Assembly (NCBI GenBank): GCA_900548535.1
Contig: URLG01000118.1
Coordinates: forward strand, 1-5,944
DNA length: 5,944 nucleotides
Direction: 5' to 3'
DNA from: Candidatus Segatella intestinihominis
GTDB lineage: Bacteria; Bacteroidota; Bacteroidia; Bacteroidales; Bacteroidaceae
Every line of letters begins with the position of its first letter. Positions within the stretch are counted from its first letter, which is position 1. This document shows, piece after piece, positions 4,776 to 5,944 of the stretch. Both the position numbers and the translations under genes were made by a program. A model generated the notes under the pieces. It was not told the DNA's origin. It was given only the letters and a program-made list of their open reading frames with translations, and made no database searches.

Positions 4776-4883
4776 ATGGACACAAACGAGGTCTTTTTAT
4801 CCACTAATGATGACTTTCTAAGAGTAAAAAGAAACAAGGAGACTGAGAGGAAGAAACTAGCAAGAATGCGCCTTATTGTATAA
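4776..4883 (+). CDS. Possible 35-residue Arg/Lys-rich small ORF upstream of argR
   Basis: ATG 4776 to TAA 4881-4883 encodes a short peptide beginning MDTNEVFLSTNDDFLRV and ending KKLARMRLIV. It has five arginines and a strongly charged middle; no family is recognised. It lies on the argR strand but upstream of the argR promoter, and its stop codon overlaps the first ARG-box-like site. No good promoter or ribosome site precedes it. It could be a real small protein, a leader peptide on a longer argR transcript, a truncated gene start, or chance. Its amphiphilic, non-repetitive composition favours more than noise, but only weakly. Confidence 0.25.
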   Translation: MDTNEVFLSTNDDFLRVKRNKETERKKLARMRLIV

Positions 4884-4955
4884 ATATACCACCCCGCATC
4901 TGCATAAAACATGCATAAATCTACAATTTACTGTATAAACAAGCATTTTTATACG
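4877..4955. promoter_or_regulatory. Cluster of upstream ARG-box-like operators
   Basis: Compared with the ArgR half-site pair TGnAT-wwww-ATnCA, four sites stand out: 4877-4890 TGTATAAATATACC (one mismatch), 4912-4925 TGCATAAATCTACA (one), 4932-4945 TGTATAAACAAGCA (two) and 4942-4955 AGCATTTTTATACG (two). TGCAT/ATGCA arms with a 5-nt spacer also occur at 4901-4915. The centres of the second and third sites are 20 bp apart, close to the tandem spacing of E. coli ARG-box pairs. They lie just upstream of the argR promoter and suggest cooperative ArgR binding. Confidence 0.55.
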
Positions 4956-4961
4956 AAATTA

Positions 4962-4993
4962 TTTGGCTATTTCATAAATATATTGTAATTTTG
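4962..4993 (+). promoter_or_regulatory. argR promoter, Bacteroidota type
   Basis: TTTG (4962-4965), a 20-nt spacer and TAATTTTG (4986-4993) match the consensus at both elements and in spacing. Transcription should start near 4999-5001, giving a leader of only about 23 nt. A weak ARG-box-like sequence (4971-4984, three mismatches) lies in the spacer. Confidence 0.78.
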
Positions 4994-5004
4994 CAGTCGA
5001 TAAA

Positions 5005-5018
5005 CGAATAAAAATACA
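5005..5018. promoter_or_regulatory. ARG-box-like operator between argR start site and start codon
   Basis: CGAATAAAAATACA fits TGnAT-wwww-ATnCA with a single mismatch (the first base) and also closely resembles the Bacillus subtilis ARG box core GAATAAAAAT. It begins a few bases after the predicted transcription start and ends 4 nt before ATG 5023. Bound ArgR would block transcription initiation or early elongation, the classic autorepression position. Confidence 0.55.
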
Positions 5019-5022
5019 ACGT

Positions 5023-5517
5023 ATGAAAGTAAAGAATAGCAGATTAGAAACGCTGAAGATGCTTATCTCAAGCCAAGAGCTGAGTTCGCAAGAGCAACTT
5101 TTGCAAGCTCTACACGAGGAAGGCTACCAGATAACCCAAGCTACACTGAGCCGCGATTTGAAGCTGCTCAAGGTTGCCAAAGCCGCCTCGTCCAGTGGCA
5201 AATATGCGTATGTATTGCCTAACGACACACTATACAAACGTGTCTCCAGCCCAGCATCCGTTAGCAAGATGATGGAGAGCACAGGCTTCCAGTCTATCAA
5301 CTTCTCGGGCAACATGGTGGTCATCAAGACCCGTCCAGGATATGCAAGCAGCATCGCTTACAACATAGACAATAGCGACATCGCCCCTATCTTAGGTACC
5401 ATTGCAGGAGACGACACCATCTTCCTGGTAAAGCGCAAAGGCTCTTCAGAAGAGGAAGTGCTCAATGCTCTGGAAGAAGTAATCCCAGACATCGCCCACA
5501 GCAGGAACCATCACTAG
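5023..5517 (+). CDS. argR: Arginine repressor ArgR
   Basis: The 164-residue protein has both ArgR domains. Residues 1-70 form the winged helix-turn-helix, with SSQEQLLQALHEEGYQITQA followed by TLSRDLKLLKV (21-51), nearly the family consensus. The C-terminal oligomerisation and arginine-binding domain includes TRPGYASSIAYNID (103-116) and GTIAGDDTIFLV (125-136); Asp130-Asp131 correspond to the arginine-contacting pair. Family members are hexamers that bind ARG boxes when arginine is present, repressing synthesis genes. It is slightly longer than E. coli ArgR (156 residues). ATG 5023 follows a well-matched promoter and an operator-like site, so autoregulation is likely. No terminator separates it from the acyltransferase gene 66 nt downstream, so the two are probably co-transcribed. 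Confidence 0.95.
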   Translation: MKVKNSRLETLKMLISSQELSSQEQLLQALHEEGYQITQATLSRDLKLLKVAKAASSSGKYAYVLPNDTLYKRVSSPASVSKMMESTGFQSINFSGNMVVIKTRPGYASSIAYNIDNSDIAPILGTIAGDDTIFLVKRKGSSEEEVLNALEEVIPDIAHSRNHH

Positions 5518-5583
5518 AGATTGGGATTTACACATTAATTATATATATAAGAAACAAGAACATTATAAAATAAAAGAGAAAAA

Positions 5584-5944
5584 ATGGAAGAAGTAAAAGT
5601 AATGGTGGCTGACGAAAGTCACATCAAGTATATCGACACCATTCTGACTACAATCGCAGAAGCAGCAAAGAAACGTGGTTCAGGTATCGCCAAGCGTTCA
5701 CCTGAGTATGTTGCCACCAAGATGCGCGAAGCCAAGGCGGTCATCGCTCTCCAGGGCGAAAAGTTCGCTGGTTTCAGCTACATCGAAACATGGGGCAACA
5801 AGCACTATGTTACCACATCAGGTTTGATCGTTCACCCAGACTTCCGAGGTATGGGATTGGCTAAGCGCATCAAGAACCTGACCTTCACGCTCGCCCGACA
5901 GCGATGGCCTCATGCCAAGATTTTCTCTTTGACATCCGGTTCGG
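5584..5944 (+). CDS. GNAT-family N-acyltransferase, probable glutamate N-acylating enzyme of arginine synthesis (3' end missing)
   Basis: The first 120 residues are present before the window ends. The acyl-CoA-binding motif A of GNAT enzymes is clear: SGLIVHPDFRGMGLAKRIKN (79-98), with the R-G-M-G-L-A pyrophosphate loop at 88-93. The strands before it (KAVIALQGEKFAGFSYIETW) fit the fold. Its place right after argR matches the Bacteroidales order argR, GNAT, argG, argC, argD, where the GNAT protein is thought to supply the missing first step, N-acylation of glutamate, in place of a classical ArgA. Bacteroides fragilis uses succinylated arginine intermediates, so the donor may be succinyl-CoA instead of acetyl-CoA. 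ATG 5584 follows a purine-rich stretch (AAAAGAGAAAAA). The activity is inferred from family and position. Confidence 0.85.
   Translation, partial: MEEVKVMVADESHIKYIDTILTTIAEAAKKRGSGIAKRSPEYVATKMREAKAVIALQGEKFAGFSYIETWGNKHYVTTSGLIVHPDFRGMGLAKRIKNLTFTLARQRWPHAKIFSLTSGS

Overview
The window looks like chromosomal DNA from a gut-type Bacteroidales bacterium, most likely Prevotella/Segatella. Three things suggest this: promoters of the Bacteroidota form (TTTG, about 20 nt, TAnnTTTG) instead of -35/-10 boxes, A-rich leaders without strong Shine-Dalgarno sequences, and the gene families present (membrane-anchored AraC regulator, Bacteroidota-type inositol phosphate synthase, argR followed by a GNAT gene). 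No IS element, CRISPR array, tRNA or rRNA is visible.

Layout. Positions 1-26 probably hold the first codons of a leftward gene with its own promoter at 92-123. Positions 124-1145 hold no convincing intact gene. Their main feature is a 321-bp foldback element (343-663): perfect 27-bp inverted ends and five mirror-image pairs of a GTGCGGTGT-type 9-mer around one centre near 502. A 15-bp perfect hairpin (781-817), a short decayed coding-like stretch (839-961) and a 21-bp-spaced direct repeat (966-999) follow. A rightward gene for a Bax inhibitor-1/YccA-type seven-helix membrane protein (1146-1892) then ends at a clear intrinsic terminator. A convergent gap (1940-2123) carries 21-bp-phased TTTCA repeats running into a very strong hairpin.

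Two leftward genes come next. The first in transcription order is an inositol-3-phosphate (myo-inositol-1-phosphate) synthase (4638-3310). The second is an AraC-family regulator with about seven N-terminal membrane helices (best start 3161, end 2124). A strong intrinsic terminator lies between them, and it covers the upstream GTG at 3203 that would otherwise extend the AraC reading frame.

The divergent region 4639-5022 holds the inositol synthase promoter, a possible 35-codon Arg/Lys-rich small ORF, a cluster of ARG-box-like operators and a textbook promoter for argR. argR (5023-5517) is followed after 66 nt by a GNAT acyltransferase cut by the right edge. In Bacteroidales this pair commonly opens the arginine biosynthesis operon, so the right end probably encodes an arginine regulon controlled by its own first gene. 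The most unusual structure is the symmetric foldback at 343-663. The best-supported regulatory inference is autoregulation of argR through several operators.
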